Positions 27,353 through 37,571 of a DNA stretch of 64,000 nucleotides are shown here, piece after piece. Source of the DNA: Halalkalibacter hemicellulosilyticusJCM 9152. Its GTDB lineage: Bacteria; Bacillota; Bacilli; Bacillales; Bacillaceae_D. The DNA lies in assembly GCF_000513115.1 (NCBI RefSeq), contig NZ_BAUU01000006.1, positions 1 through 64,000 of the forward strand. Reading direction: 5' to 3'. A program made the position numbers and the translations under genes. How positions within the stretch are numbered: the stretch's first letter is position 1; the number at the start of each line of letters is the position of its first letter. The notes under the pieces are model-generated. The model searched no databases and was not told the DNA's origin. It worked only from the letters and a program-made list of their open reading frames with translations.

Positions 27353-28174
27353 TCAATTATTTTTCTGTAATCTTTCTATATGAAGTGTAATATAACCGAG
27401 TTCTTCATCAGGTAATTCGATCCCGTGTAAGGAAAGAAGCTCTTGCTGAACATGAATGGCACATTGATAAGAATGGGAAAATTTTTTTTTAATAACTGTG
27501 AGCATCTCGTCGTCCATAGAATGGGTGTTATATTGATTCATGCGAGTTAGTGCAAAGCGAAGATGGGTAATTAATCGCTCATACGATAGGTCATCCTCAT
27601 TAATGGTGATATGAAGGAATTGTGTTATCGTATCAACCATATGGCGTAAAATAGCCGTTTGTCTGACGGTTTGTTTCATATCACCTCCTTGGATTTTCAT
27701 TGTATGAATATGGAGAGCGATGAACGCCGCCTCATCAACAGGCATTTCTACGTTAATAGTCGTTTTAATATGTTTAATGGCCCACATTCCAATGGCAAAT
27801 TCATCTTTGTACAGAATTTTTATTTCTTGAAGAAGTTTATTTTTTAAGTGAATTCCTTGTGCTTCTCGCTCAATCGCAAATGATAAATGATCAGTTAAAG
27901 CAAGAAAAATATGTTCATTCAGCTTTGTATCGAGCTCTTTTTCTGCATAATCGATAATCTCTTCAGAAAGGATGAAGTGTTGTTCTGGAATACGCAATAG
28001 AAGCTGTTGGAGCTTCTCGTTTTCTTTTAATACGAAGAGCTTTTCAACATCCTTTGGTTTAATAATGTCATTTCTCTTTTTATGGTAAGCAATACCTCCT
28101 CCTATTGCGATTTTTTCTTGCCCGTGGTCTGAAACTACAACGGCGTTATTGTTTAATATCTTCTTAATTTTCAA
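27353..28174 (-). CDS. glcT: GlcT/LicT-family antiterminator
   Basis: 273 aa from a TTG at 28174; 'gaggaggtg' lies about 6 bases ahead, whereas the GTG at 28183 overlaps it. The N-terminal CAT domain ('KIKKILNNNAVVV', 'GGGIAYHKK') and two PRDs carry 'LTDHLSFAI', 'ALHIHTMK', 'ITHLRFALTR' and 'TLHIERLQ'. It lies inside the operon it probably controls, 24 bases after the EIIA gene, so antitermination would increase its own synthesis. The GlcT assignment rests on the GlcT-type RAT at the head of the operon; the PRDs alone cannot separate GlcT from LicT. Confidence 0.82.
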   Translation of the reverse strand: MKIKKILNNNAVVVSDHGQEKIAIGGGIAYHKKRNDIIKPKDVEKLFVLKENEKLQQLLLRIPEQHFILSEEIIDYAEKELDTKLNEHIFLALTDHLSFAIEREAQGIHLKNKLLQEIKILYKDEFAIGMWAIKHIKTTINVEMPVDEAAFIALHIHTMKIQGGDMKQTVRQTAILRHMVDTITQFLHITINEDDLSYERLITHLRFALTRMNQYNTHSMDDEMLTVIKKKFSHSYQCAIHVQQELLSLHGIELPDEELGYITLHIERLQKNN

Positions 28175-28198
28175 GCTAGTCACCTCCTCTCACTGTAT

Positions 28199-28690
28199 TC
28201 AAGTACATTCATATGAAATGATAAGAGAATCGTTTGCTGTTACGTTTTTGTTTTCGTGAATTTTATATTCATACTTTGTACTTGCATTATTTGTAATGAT
28301 CACTGGTGTAAGAATATGGTAGCCTCGCTCTTTTAATAAGGTCACGTCAACGTCTGCTAGAAGATCTCCTTTTTTCACAAATCCTCCTTTCGCTACATGT
28401 ATAGTGAAGCCTTCACCCTTTAAATGTACGGTATCTAGCCCGATATGAATAAGGATTTCGGTTCCGTCAACGGTTTTAAGACCAATTGCGTGTTTGGTCG
28501 GAGCGACTTGGAGAACTTCTGCATCTATAGGTGATCGAACCTCTCCGGTATATGGAATAATAGCTACACCTTCGCCCATCATTTTTTGACTAAAGACAGG
28601 ATCTGGGACAGTTTCTAGTGGTATTAGTTCCCCAGTCATAGGGGAAAGTAATTCAACTTTTTTTGTTTTTGTAAAAAATTTTTTTAACAT
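28199..28690 (-). CDS. PTS EIIA, glucose (Crr) type
   Basis: 163 aa from the ATG at 28690 ('aaagggag' upstream). The open frame extends to 28798, but that part encodes the terminator of the leader. EIIA-Glc fold: 'LLSPMTGELIPLETVPDP', the active His in 'ILIHIGLDTV' near 90, and the second His in 'KGEGFTIHVAKGG'. It passes phosphate from HPr to the EIIB domain encoded two genes downstream and could also serve the sucrose EIIBC, which also lacks EIIA. Confidence 0.93.
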   Translation of the reverse strand: MLKKFFTKTKKVELLSPMTGELIPLETVPDPVFSQKMMGEGVAIIPYTGEVRSPIDAEVLQVAPTKHAIGLKTVDGTEILIHIGLDTVHLKGEGFTIHVAKGGFVKKGDLLADVDVTLLKERGYHILTPVIITNNASTKYEYKIHENKNVTANDSLIISYECT

Positions 28691-28734
28691 AATATAAACT
28701 CCCTTTCCTTGCAGTAAATATAGCGGATAGTTGT

Positions 28735-28820
28735 ACACAAAAAAAGGCATGGAGGTATGTTGAGAAAGAGTATAATATCTTTCTTTAACTACCACCATGC
28801 CTGATCGAATCAGTCACATG
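28735..28820 (-). promoter_or_regulatory. GlcT-type RAT and terminator
   Basis: On the minus strand, tgactgattcgatcaggcat (28815-28796) closely resembles the GlcT RAT of ptsG leaders as I recall it. Its 3' part overlaps the 5' arm of a terminator: aggcatgg.ggta..t..agaaag pairs with ctttct..a..tacc.ccatgcct, followed by seven T (about 28802-28735). It precedes the EIIA gene and should control the whole PTS operon. Confidence 0.85.
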
Positions 28821-28883
28821 TGATTCATCTTTTGTAATTGTTAAATGTATCTTAACATAATTTTTTTGGAGGGACAATAACGA

Positions 28884-29621
28884 TTACATTTTTTTTAATA
28901 TCTTCTCTGCAATGGATGGAAACCAGCGATTGATCGTTGTTAGTAGTTTTACTTTGCCTATTTCCATTTCATAATGATTGCTTTTAAAATTTTTGATGAA
29001 TTCATCTGTAAGCTGTTCGGGTGTCATTTTGTTTTTGCCTCTTCCCTTTGTCATCTCGGTATCAACAACAGGGGGAATGACCTCGAATACATGAATATTC
29101 GTATCCTCTAGCTGATAGCGAAGTGCCTTTGTGAAAAGGTGGATTCCAGCCTTTGTTCCACAATAAACCGGAGCAGATTGTTTAGGTACGAGCCCTAGGC
29201 CAGATGAGACATTGACAATGGCGGCTTCTTCTTGCTTTTTTAATAACGGGATGAGCAAGGATGTGAGCGTTATGGGAGCTGTTATATTGATCATAACCTC
29301 TTCTTCAATGAGAGCACGGTGTTTTTCCTCGTTTAAAAATGAGTACATATGTTGGATGCCCGCATTATTTATGAGAACGGATACGTGTGGATGTTGAGTC
29401 AGAATATTCGTAGCAAGCTCTTGTAGCTTATCTAACTCGCTAACATCACATTGATAAGTTAAGACGCGATCGGGGTACGTTGCTTGTAGCTGCTTTAAAC
29501 GCTGTTCATTTCGTCCAACTGCAATGACGCGGTTGCCAAGCTGCAGGAATTTTTTACTTAACGCTAATCCAATTCCTGCAGCACCTCCTGTAATTAAAAT
29601 CGTTTGATTGGTTATCTTCAT
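28884..29621 (-). CDS. Short-chain dehydrogenase, DltE-like
   Basis: 245 aa SDR oxidoreductase. Cofactor motif 'ITGGAAGIGLALSKKF' near residue 10, 'NNAG' near 88, catalytic Ser in 'VNVSSGLGLV' and 'YCGTK' near 155. 'PPVVDTEMTKGRG' resembles DltE/YkvO-type members. NADPH use is suggested by 'VGRNEQRL'. It follows the Crp/Fnr gene by 59 bases in the same direction and is probably the last gene of the ECF41 operon. Substrate unknown. Confidence 0.85.
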   Translation of the reverse strand: MKITNQTILITGGAAGIGLALSKKFLQLGNRVIAVGRNEQRLKQLQATYPDRVLTYQCDVSELDKLQELATNILTQHPHVSVLINNAGIQHMYSFLNEEKHRALIEEEVMINITAPITLTSLLIPLLKKQEEAAIVNVSSGLGLVPKQSAPVYCGTKAGIHLFTKALRYQLEDTNIHVFEVIPPVVDTEMTKGRGKNKMTPEQLTDEFIKNFKSNHYEMEIGKVKLLTTINRWFPSIAEKILKKM

Positions 29622-29680
29622 TTTAAAAATCCTCTCCTTTTTCCATAAATATAATGTAAAAGGGAGGTTGATTCATTAAC

Positions 29681-30262
29681 CTAAGTTAATCGTTTGCGAA
29701 TGCGACTAAGTGCTACAGGGGTGATGCCTAGATAGGATGCAATTTGATATTGGGGAATTTGATTAGCCATTTCAGCAAATTGTTGTAAAAACACTTTGTA
29801 ACGTTCCTCGGCTGATAAAGTGAGGAGTTCGTGTTCTCTTTTCTCTTTCTTTATATAGAGCTGTTCGGCTATGATTCGCCCTAATCGTTCCCAACAAGGG
29901 TGTCTTTCATACAAAACTTTAAACGATTTGTATGGAAAGACAATGAGTTCACTGTTTGTAATTGCTTGAATCGAGAAGGGAGAGGGAGATTGCTGTAATA
30001 AAGCACTGTATGACGTGACGAATTCTCCTTTTATACAGAAGCTTTTATTATATTCCGTCCCCTCAAGTGTTGTGTAATAGAAGCGAAATAGTCCATTTAA
30101 ACAAAAACCAATTGATTCAGGAGTTTCACTAGCTATAACAAAATGTTTCGACTTATCGATTCGTTGAAAAGTGCCTATTGCTTTAAATACGTTCCATTCC
30201 TCCAAAGGAATGGAGGTAATGGATTGAAGCTGCTTGTATAATGTAGCCCATTCTTGCTCCAT
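29681..30262 (-). CDS. Crp/Fnr-family regulator
   Basis: 193 aa. A cyclic-nucleotide-binding-like beta-roll (about 20-140; 'GFCLNGLFRFYY', 'SFCIKGEFVTSYSALL') and a C-terminal helix-turn-helix 'IPQYQIASYLGITPVALSRIRKRL' (core YLGITPVALSRIR). The roll lacks the cAMP-binding Arg/Ser cassette as far as I can see, so it probably senses something else or acts as apo-protein. It begins 4 bases after the ECF sigma gene stop. Confidence 0.85.
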   Translation of the reverse strand: MEQEWATLYKQLQSITSIPLEEWNVFKAIGTFQRIDKSKHFVIASETPESIGFCLNGLFRFYYTTLEGTEYNKSFCIKGEFVTSYSALLQQSPSPFSIQAITNSELIVFPYKSFKVLYERHPCWERLGRIIAEQLYIKKEKREHELLTLSAEERYKVFLQQFAEMANQIPQYQIASYLGITPVALSRIRKRLT

Positions 30263-30266
30263 ATTG

Positions 30267-31148
30267 TTAGTCTCCCTTGTGTATCGTTAAAACAGGTTGA
30301 AGATGATTGAGCTTGTTAGGGTTGTTTGTCATATACAGTTCATTAATGTATTGATCGACAATATAAAAGCTTAGAACGCTATAGATCCTATCATCTATAT
30401 ATACAACGATGGTCGGTTGCTCGTTTAGATTGTGAATCGACGCATGGAAGTCTTTCTTTGCCTTACGGGTAATCCCATTAAAAAAGGCGAGTACATGTGA
30501 CGGAGTTTTGATCGGACGTATAGCGGCTTTTACAATGCCACCACCATCCGAATAAAGCGTTACGTCTTCTGATAGTAATTGAAGGAGCTCAGCAATGTTT
30601 TGTGTTTGAAAGGCTTTAATAAAGCGTTCAATAAGGATGCGATTTTGGTCATAGCTGAGGCTTTCGGCTTCAACAGAAGAGATTTTCGTTTTCGCTCGAC
30701 TAAATAGCTTTCGGCAGTTTGCTTCTTGTTTATGAATCATTTTTGCAATGTCTTGATAAGGTAAGTGAAACGCCTCTCTTAATATAAGAACAGCACGTTC
30801 ATAAGGACTTAAATGCTCCATCATTCGTAAGTAAGCGATGGACAGTCCTTCCTTTTGGATGGCATGAAAGGAAGGTTCGTCTTGACTAACTAGTAAAGGT
30901 TCTGGGTTCCATTCACCGGTGTATTGTTCGCGATTATAACGGGATGATTTTAATAGATCGATACATAAATTTGTCATGACCTGACAGAGATAAGCCTTTG
31001 GATTTGATTGAATGGTGTCGATTTGATAACACCGTAAGAATGTTTCTTGTACGAGATCTTCAGCATCGGCAAAAGAGCCAAGCATACGATAGCCTAACGA
31101 AAAGAGAAGTGGTTTATATTTTATAAATTCCTCTTGATTGATGGTCAT
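30267..31148 (-). CDS. ECF41-type sigma factor with SnoaL-like C-terminal domain
   Basis: 293 aa. Sigma-2 region near the N-terminus ('LGYRMLGSFADAEDLVQETFLR' core GSFADAEDLVQE), sigma-4 ('LSPYERAVLILREAF', 'YQDIAKMIHKQEANCRKL'), then a SnoaL-like domain of about 110 aa. Three ECF41 hallmarks are visible: 'WNPEPL' in the linker (family WLPEP), 'DGGGIV' (family DGGG) and 'NPNKL' near the C-terminus (family NPDKL). In ECF41 the fused domain replaces the anti-sigma factor. The gene overlaps the upstream oxidoreductase by 4 bases, matching the usual ECF41 partnership with an oxidoreductase. Confidence 0.92.
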   Translation of the reverse strand: MTINQEEFIKYKPLLFSLGYRMLGSFADAEDLVQETFLRCYQIDTIQSNPKAYLCQVMTNLCIDLLKSSRYNREQYTGEWNPEPLLVSQDEPSFHAIQKEGLSIAYLRMMEHLSPYERAVLILREAFHLPYQDIAKMIHKQEANCRKLFSRAKTKISSVEAESLSYDQNRILIERFIKAFQTQNIAELLQLLSEDVTLYSDGGGIVKAAIRPIKTPSHVLAFFNGITRKAKKDFHASIHNLNEQPTIVVYIDDRIYSVLSFYIVDQYINELYMTNNPNKLNHLQPVLTIHKGD

Positions 31149-32425
31149 TTTTGCCTTCCCCCTTGATTTTTCGCGATAATCGCCAATGCGGCATTTTTTC
31201 CGCTATTAATTGCTCCTTCTGCTAAGATGAGCTGTGGATCCGCCCAGTCTCCCGCTACATACAAACGGGACAGCTCGGTTTCCTGATTATTGAAATAGTG
31301 ATCTTCACCTAACTGGGGTAAACGTTGATTTACAGTGATGTTTGGCATAAAACGACTTGCTTTAACGTGTTGTTTCCAATTAGGTTGGAGCTTTTCTAGA
31401 AATTGCTCTAGCTCCTCTTTCACCTTCTGTGTATTCTTATCTTCTGTAGGATGAAGATATTTAAAGAGGTGTAGGACGATATGGTCATGATCACCCAGCT
31501 TGGCGTATGTTGAGTGGACGGAATAATAGAATGAATCTGTTAAATCTAATGCAAAAAGCTGGCGTCGATCGGGCAATGTCGATAAAGCAATGTCATAGGC
31601 TGCTCCTTTAATTGGAATAATAGGAGGAATGGAGCCGTTAAGCGGATGATTCGTAATTTGCCCTAAGCGTTCGGGAGCCCCTGTATAAAGGACAAAGTTA
31701 CTAACATGCGTTTCTTGATTGCTCGTCTTGATTTGCCATTGTTGCTGGTCATTCATCTCGAGCTTTGTAACAGTAGTGTCTGTTTGAACTGTACTGTTGG
31801 AAAGAAGAGCTCTTTCGTGTAGTTGCTTCATTATTTGTTGCCATCCACCATCTATATAAAGTGTTCCTCCTGATGTTAATGATAAATGTGAAAGAACGAC
31901 CTTTGCATTGACTAGCTCTGGTGCATGGCAGTAAGTAGCAAGCCTTGCCACTGCATAAATAAGTGATTGAACACGATGGGACGAAGTGGTGTGTTCGACC
32001 CATTGCTGAAATGTTTGGTTTTCTATTTGTGTTTGATGGTTTCGGTTAAAGCTTGTGACCACTTTGATCCATTCCCATCGTTCTTTTATTGAAAGGAAAG
32101 AGCCTCTTAATACATTTAAAAACGAAAACGGTGCTATATAGTCGACTTGGTCATAGAGAATCGTTCCCCCTACTGCAGGTGAACGACCCTTTAACTCAAT
32201 CGAAAGGTCCTGAAGAATAGCTGCAGCTTTTCCTTTCCGATAAAGAGCATGTGGTCCTAAGTTAAAAAGATATCCATTCTTATTAATGGTTCGTGCTCTA
32301 CCGCCGATTTCCTTTGATTTTTCAAGTATTAATATTGATAAATTTGCTTTTGCTAAATAGTTTGCAGCAACGTAGCCTGCTAACCCACCACCGATTATAA
32401 TAATATCCCATCGTTTTTCCTCCAT
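31145..32425 (-). CDS. FAD-dependent oxidoreductase, phytoene-desaturase-like
   Basis: 426 aa flavoprotein. N-terminal dinucleotide-binding motif 'IIIIGGGLAGYVAANYLA', then 'LILEKSKEIGGRARTI', the GG(R)xxS-like second FAD motif. C-terminal 'LYVAGDWADPQLILAEGAI' is the third FAD contact of the amine oxidase / carotenoid desaturase superfamily. Length fits. It is the first gene behind the ECF41 promoter and the expected redox partner of the sigma factor. Substrate unknown; no carotenoid genes are nearby. Confidence 0.85.
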   Translation of the reverse strand: MEEKRWDIIIIGGGLAGYVAANYLAKANLSILILEKSKEIGGRARTINKNGYLFNLGPHALYRKGKAAAILQDLSIELKGRSPAVGGTILYDQVDYIAPFSFLNVLRGSFLSIKERWEWIKVVTSFNRNHQTQIENQTFQQWVEHTTSSHRVQSLIYAVARLATYCHAPELVNAKVVLSHLSLTSGGTLYIDGGWQQIMKQLHERALLSNSTVQTDTTVTKLEMNDQQQWQIKTSNQETHVSNFVLYTGAPERLGQITNHPLNGSIPPIIPIKGAAYDIALSTLPDRRQLFALDLTDSFYYSVHSTYAKLGDHDHIVLHLFKYLHPTEDKNTQKVKEELEQFLEKLQPNWKQHVKASRFMPNITVNQRLPQLGEDHYFNNQETELSRLYVAGDWADPQLILAEGAINSGKNAALAIIAKNQGGRQK

Positions 32426-32460
32426 AAAATAACCTCTCCTTTTTTCCTTTTACTCTCTAT

Positions 32461-32487
32461 GACGACGAGTGGTCACATTTTGTGACA
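32461..32487 (-). promoter_or_regulatory. ECF41-type promoter
   Basis: On the minus strand TGTCACA (32487-32481), a 16-base spacer, and CGTC (32464-32461). This is the ECF41 promoter signature as I recall it. It lies 36 bases before the oxidoreductase start, so the operon containing the ECF41 gene is probably autoregulated. Confidence 0.8.
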
Positions 32488-32630
32488 ATGTTGTACATAC
32501 TAATTGCAAGAAATGTCGTACGAAAATACAGAATCTCTGTTCAAACTTTACATGAACTTTACGAATTTTATATGTGCTTATTGTTTGTCCATTAAAATTC
32601 TTGATGAATAGGAAAAGGAGGACGAGAAAC

Positions 32631-35600
32631 GTGGCTAATTTACGTTTATTTCTTGCAAATATGCTCGTTGTACATCTGTTGCTGTATCCATTATCATCTC
32701 AAGTGGTGGCTCTAGATGAAGGTCTGTCACCGACAGAGGAAATACAGCTTGAGCTTATTGGTCGTTATGATAGTGGGGCTGGCTTTAACCAAGGTGGAGC
32801 GGAGATTGTTACCTTTGATCGTTACACGAAACAAGCGTTTATTGTTAATGGGGCGCACCATGCGATTGATATTGTGGACCTTTCTACTATTGGTGACAGT
32901 AACCTTCAACTAGAAAGGAAAGGTCGTATTCAAGTGAGTGAGCTAGATTTGGGTGCTGGATTTCAAATTGGAGATATTACGAGTGTTGCGATTCATCCTG
33001 GTGGCGATTTCATAGCATTTAGTGTACCTGCTGAGCGAGAACGGATCATGGGCGAGTCGTCCTTGCTTATCCCGATGGGGAAGTGATAGCTCACGTTGAA
33101 GTAGGAGCGCTACCCGATATGGTGACATTTAGCCCTAACGGTGAAATGATTCTAGTAGCAAATGAAGGTGAGCCGAATGATGCATATACGATTGATCCTG
33201 AGGGCTCGGTGACAATTATTGATGTTTCAGATGGCCCTCATGTAACGGAAGAACACGTCATGACTGTTGGGTTTAGTCATTTGAAGGCAGAGCAAATAGA
33301 TGAACATGTGCGTATCTTTGGTCCGGGGGCAGATGCAGCAAAGGATTTTGAACCTGAGTATATCGTTGTATCACCTGATAGTAAGACCGCTTATGTGGCA
33401 TTACAAGAAAATAATGCGATTGCGACACTGAACCTAGAAACGAAGCAATTTGATTATGTTCATGGTCTAGGGTTTAAAGATCACTCATTGCTTGGAAATG
33501 CGTTAGATGCTTCTGATCGAGATGGGGAGGTAGCGATTAAGCCTTGGCCGGTGCTCGGAATGTATCAGCCGGACGGTATTGATTTACTAGAACGAAATGG
33601 GACACGTTATATTGTAACGGCAAATGAAGGGGACGCACGTGACTATGACGGTTTTTCTGAAGAATTAAGAGCGAAGGATGTTCGTCATCAGATTGCTTTA
33701 AATGCGGATCATTATCAAGGCTTTTCTCAAGCTGAGCTTGATGAGATGGTGGAAAATGGGTTATTTAATGATGAGCAGCTAGGGCGACTCCGTATTACTT
33801 CTGAAATGGGCAAAAATGAGCAAGGTGAATATGAAGCACTTTATAGCTTCGGTGCACGTTCATTTTCCATTTGGGATGCTAGTACAATGGAGCTTGTCTT
33901 TGACAGTGGAAGTGAGTTCGAGCGTGTGATTTTGCATTATCTTGGGGAGCGCCATTTTAATGCGAATCACACTGAGAATACTGGGGAAACTCGTAGTGAT
34001 GATAAGGGGCCAGAGCCTGAGGATGTGAAGGTTGGGGTCATTAACGAACAGTATTATGCGTTTATTGGCTTAGAACGAGTTGGAGGAATTATCGTATATA
34101 ATGTGACCGATCCACACGATCCAAAGCTTGTGACCTATTATAATAGTCGTGATTTCACGAAGGACCCAGCGAGTGGACAAGCAGGTGATCTCGGAACAGA
34201 AGGGCTAATGTTCATTGAGGAAGCTGATAGCCCAACAGGCAAACCGCTATTATTAGCAGCTAATGAAGTGTCGGGAACGATGTCGATCTATGAAGTGTCA
34301 ACTACCAATGATGAGGAACACAATTTATTTGAGCTGACGATTATGCATACAAATGATACCCATGCTCACTTAGATCAAGTTCCGCGTAGAATCACAGCGA
34401 TTCGTTCGATTCGTGAAGAAGTGCAACATTCATTGCTGCTTGATGCAGGAGACGTATTTTCGGGGACGCTATTTTTTAATCAATATCTTGGGCAGGCTGA
34501 CCTTGAATTTATGAATATGGCTAGCTATGATGCAATGGTTCCTGGTAACCATGAGTTTGACAAGGGACCACGAGTGTTAGCTGATTTTATAAAGAATGCA
34601 TCATTTCCATTTGTAAGTGCGAATATTGATTATAGCCGAGAGCCAGCCTTTAACGACTTGTTTATTGATCAAATAGGAAGTCCAGGGGAAGATGGCCGAG
34701 TTTATCCAGCGATTGTTAAAGAGTTTAATGGTGAACGTGTTGGGATTTTTGGTTTGACGACAGAGGATACAGCTTTCATTGCCAATCCTGGTGCTCATAT
34801 TAAATTTGAAGATTATTTGAAAAAGGCAAAGGAAACGGTACAACGACTTCAAGATGAAGGTGTAAATAAAATTATTGCATTAACGCATCTTGGTTACCGA
34901 TACGATGAGATATTAGCTAAGCAAGTAGAAGGAATTGATATTGTCGTTGGTGGGCATAGTCATACGTTGCTTGAGGAGCCTGTTGTATTTCATGAATATA
35001 CTGAACCGACGCTTGTTGTCCAAGCAAAGGAATACGGAGAATTTCTCGGACGTTTAGACGTTGAGTTTGATGATGAAGGTGTCCTTCAGTCATGGCATGG
35101 ACAATTGATTAAAGTCGATGAGCAAAACGCGGAAGGTCAGTTTACATTTGAAGAGGATTCGATTGCACGTGAACGTTTAGCCGAGCTACAACAGCCGATT
35201 GAGGAATTGAAGCAGCAGGTCGTTGGTCAAACTGCTGTGTTTCTTGATGGTGAGCGTGAGCATATTCGGACGCAAGAAACGAATTTAGGAAATTTGATTG
35301 CTGATGGTATGCTCGTGAAGGCTCAAGATAGTGTTGATGCACAAATAGCCCTACAAAATTCCGGTGGAATACGTGCATCAATAGCAGAAGGTGCTATTAC
35401 TTTGGGTGATGTGCTAACGGTGCTACCTTATGCCAATACGTTAGTTACACTTGAATTAACAGGAGAAGAGATCATGGAAGCGTTAGAGTTAAGTGTAAGT
35501 TCGATTGAGGATGGGCATGGGCGCTTCTTGCAAGTGGCAGGGCTACGGTTTTACTTTGACAGAAATGAGCCAGCGTTTGCGCGTGTATTTCGCGTAGAAG

Positions 35601-36124
35601 TCGAAACGGAAAAGGGATATGAACCAATAAAGCTTGATCATACTTATACGGTTGCAACCAATGCATTTGCAGCAGATGGTGGCGATGGCTATACGATGTT
35701 TAAGCAAGCGCAAGATGAGGGTAGAATAACGGAGCTCTTTATACCGGATTACGATGTCTTTACGGATTATTTAGATCAAATCGGTACGGTACAGGCTCCT
35801 TACGATACAGTAGAAGGGCGTATCGTAGAAGGGGCAGAGGCGGATTTTGATTTTGATAAGGACCCATTACCAGAAACGAAGGATCCTATAGAGGACTCAG
35901 ATTCAAAAAGCAAAGATGATCCAAAGAAAGAAGGAATACCGGTTGCTGGTGATGGCGGGGAAGATCCTTCAGAGTACAGTGAAGATAATCAATTAGACAC
36001 TGTGAAAGAAGGGTCGTTACCAAATACAGCAACAAATATGTATAGCTGGTTCATACTAGGTTTGATGTTTGTTATGATGGGAGTATGTGGTTTAATGGTC
36101 TATCGTCGAGTACGGATTTCGTGA
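32631..36124 (+). pseudogene. Sortase-anchored 5'-nucleotidase with choice-of-anchor I domain, one frame break
   Basis: About 1,164 aa when repaired. The GTG at 32631 (after 'aaaggagga') gives a signal peptide ending 'SSQVVA'; the in-frame start at 32574 adds residues without a ribosome site. The first half is a choice-of-anchor I beta-propeller ('VANEGEPNDAY', 'TANEGDARDYDGF'). Then comes a metallophosphatase ('MHTNDTHAHL', 'LLDAGDVFSG', 'PGNHEFD', 'GGHSHT'), a 5'-nucleotidase C-terminal domain ('NSGGIRASI', 'ATNAFAADGGDGY'), an acidic linker and a cell-wall anchor 'LPNTA' with a membrane helix and 'RRVR' tail. The frame is lost near 33050, where one G is missing from a run. It should hydrolyse extracellular nucleotides to scavenge phosphate and nucleosides. 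Confidence 0.9.
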
Positions 36125-36128
36125 AATA

Positions 36129-36173
36129 AGGAACGCTCAAAGTCTTATAACTAAAGACTTCGAGCGTTTCTTC
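36129..36173 (+). terminator. Terminator after the 5'-nucleotidase gene
   Basis: gaacgctc.aaagtctt pairs with agactt.gagcgtttc around an eight-base loop, followed by ttc. Confidence 0.75.
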
Positions 36174-36561
36174 ACGTGTGATTCCAGTTAGGGAAGAATC
36201 GATGAAGATGTAGGCGATTTCGCAGATGTCGTTGGCTTCGTGCTCTATGTGGTTCCTTATTCCTCTATTTCCTCCCTCGTTCCCTGTTTCATGTCGTTGC
36301 GGTTTCTCATTCCTCTATTTTGGCTTTTATGGCTCCTATTGGACTCACTTAGCTTAAATAGCGGAGTGAGGATTACATTTCCTTCTCAGGAAGCGGCTTT
36401 TCTCTGATGTAGAGGAATGGGGATTACCTTTGTTGGTTGGCACTGTCAAGCAGGTTCGCAAAAGCTATCGTTCTCGCTTGATACACGCATTTATGAGCTA
36501 ACCCCAATTAACGGCTCCGCACAATGCTTTTAAGAAAAGACACTATCGCATTTTTCTTAAT
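36174..36561. other. Non-coding stretch with a 50-bp-period imperfect repeat
   Basis: No supported ORF in 388 bases. ggttccttattcctctattt (36251-36270) recurs as ggtttctcattcctctattt (36301-36320), exactly 50 bases later. The rest shows no promoter, tRNA or recognised element; it may be a decayed repeat or gene remnant. Confidence 0.4.
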
Positions 36562-37571
36562 CTATGATTTCCTAATTAGCAAATAAACAAAATAAGGTGC
36601 ACCGATTAAGGCTACCATAATACCGACTGGTAGACCATCAGGGTCAATGAGATTCCGACCTATTGTATCGGCTAGAAGGAGAAGCCATCCTCCTAATAAT
36701 AAAGCAACTGGTAGAAAGAGCTGATTACGTGGTCCAACTAATGCTTTAGCCATATGTGGAGCCATAAGTCCAATAAAGGCAATACCACCAGTTACAGATA
36801 CGGCAGAAGCAGCAAGAGCAACAGCCGTTAATAATAATAGGATACGTTCCTTTTCAAGTGAGATTCCGACGCCTTTGGCAACATGTTCACCGAGGCTAAG
36901 GATGTTGAGACGACTCGCTTTATATAATGTAAAAGGAATCAATAGAATGAGCCAAGGTAGAATTGCCCAAATAAAAGGCCAATCATCTCCCCATATGTTT
37001 CCTGCAAGCCAGCGAGCAATGAAATCCACCTTAAAAGGGTCAACCGATGAGAATAAAACAATCATAACGCCCGAGAGCGCCATTGAAAACCCAACTCCAA
37101 TTAGAACGAGGCGGATAGGCTGAAGCCCTGTTTGACGGCTATAGGAAAATGCATAAATGGCGACAGCTGTTAAGAGCGCGCTCATAAAGGCGATTAATGG
37201 TAAGACATATGTGAAGGTTGCTGCATTAATCGGGAAGAATAAATAGAAAATAGCGACGCCTACACCAGCTCCAGAATTAATACCAATTATTCCAGGATCT
37301 GCTAAATCATTGCGGGTAATTCCTTGTAGGATGCTCCCGATAAAGCGAGTGCCATTCCTGCTAAAATCGTTACAATAATTCGCGGTAAGCGAATCGAAAA
37401 AAAGACAAACTCTTCTTTAAATGTTCCGTGCCCTAAAATAGTTGGAACAATACGATTAAATGAGACAGAGGAATAGCCTAAACCAATTCCAACAAAAGCT
37501 GTTAAGAAAATGAGTAACAGTAGAAGGCCAATGAGTAGTCGTTGTCTTTTTATAACTGTTGGATGGATCAT
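36562..37571 (-). pseudogene. fhuG: FecCD-type siderophore permease 2, one frame break
   Basis: About 337 aa when repaired, with nine or ten membrane segments. It shows 'LPRIIVTILAGMALALSG' and, after the break, 'TGGIAFIGLMAPHMAKALVG', the EAA-like cytoplasmic loop contacting the ATPase. The frame is lost near 37337, where one C (G on the coding strand) is missing; restoring it reads 'LSGSILQGITRNDLADPG', a strongly conserved FecCD motif. It overlaps permease 1 by 4 bases (ATGA). The two permeases form the membrane channel of the hydroxamate siderophore importer. Symbol given by context. Confidence 0.85.

Noticed and set aside
28690-28798. N-terminal extension of the EIIA gene
   Set aside because: These codons are the terminator arms and RAT of the leader, and the ATG at 28690 has a proper ribosome site.
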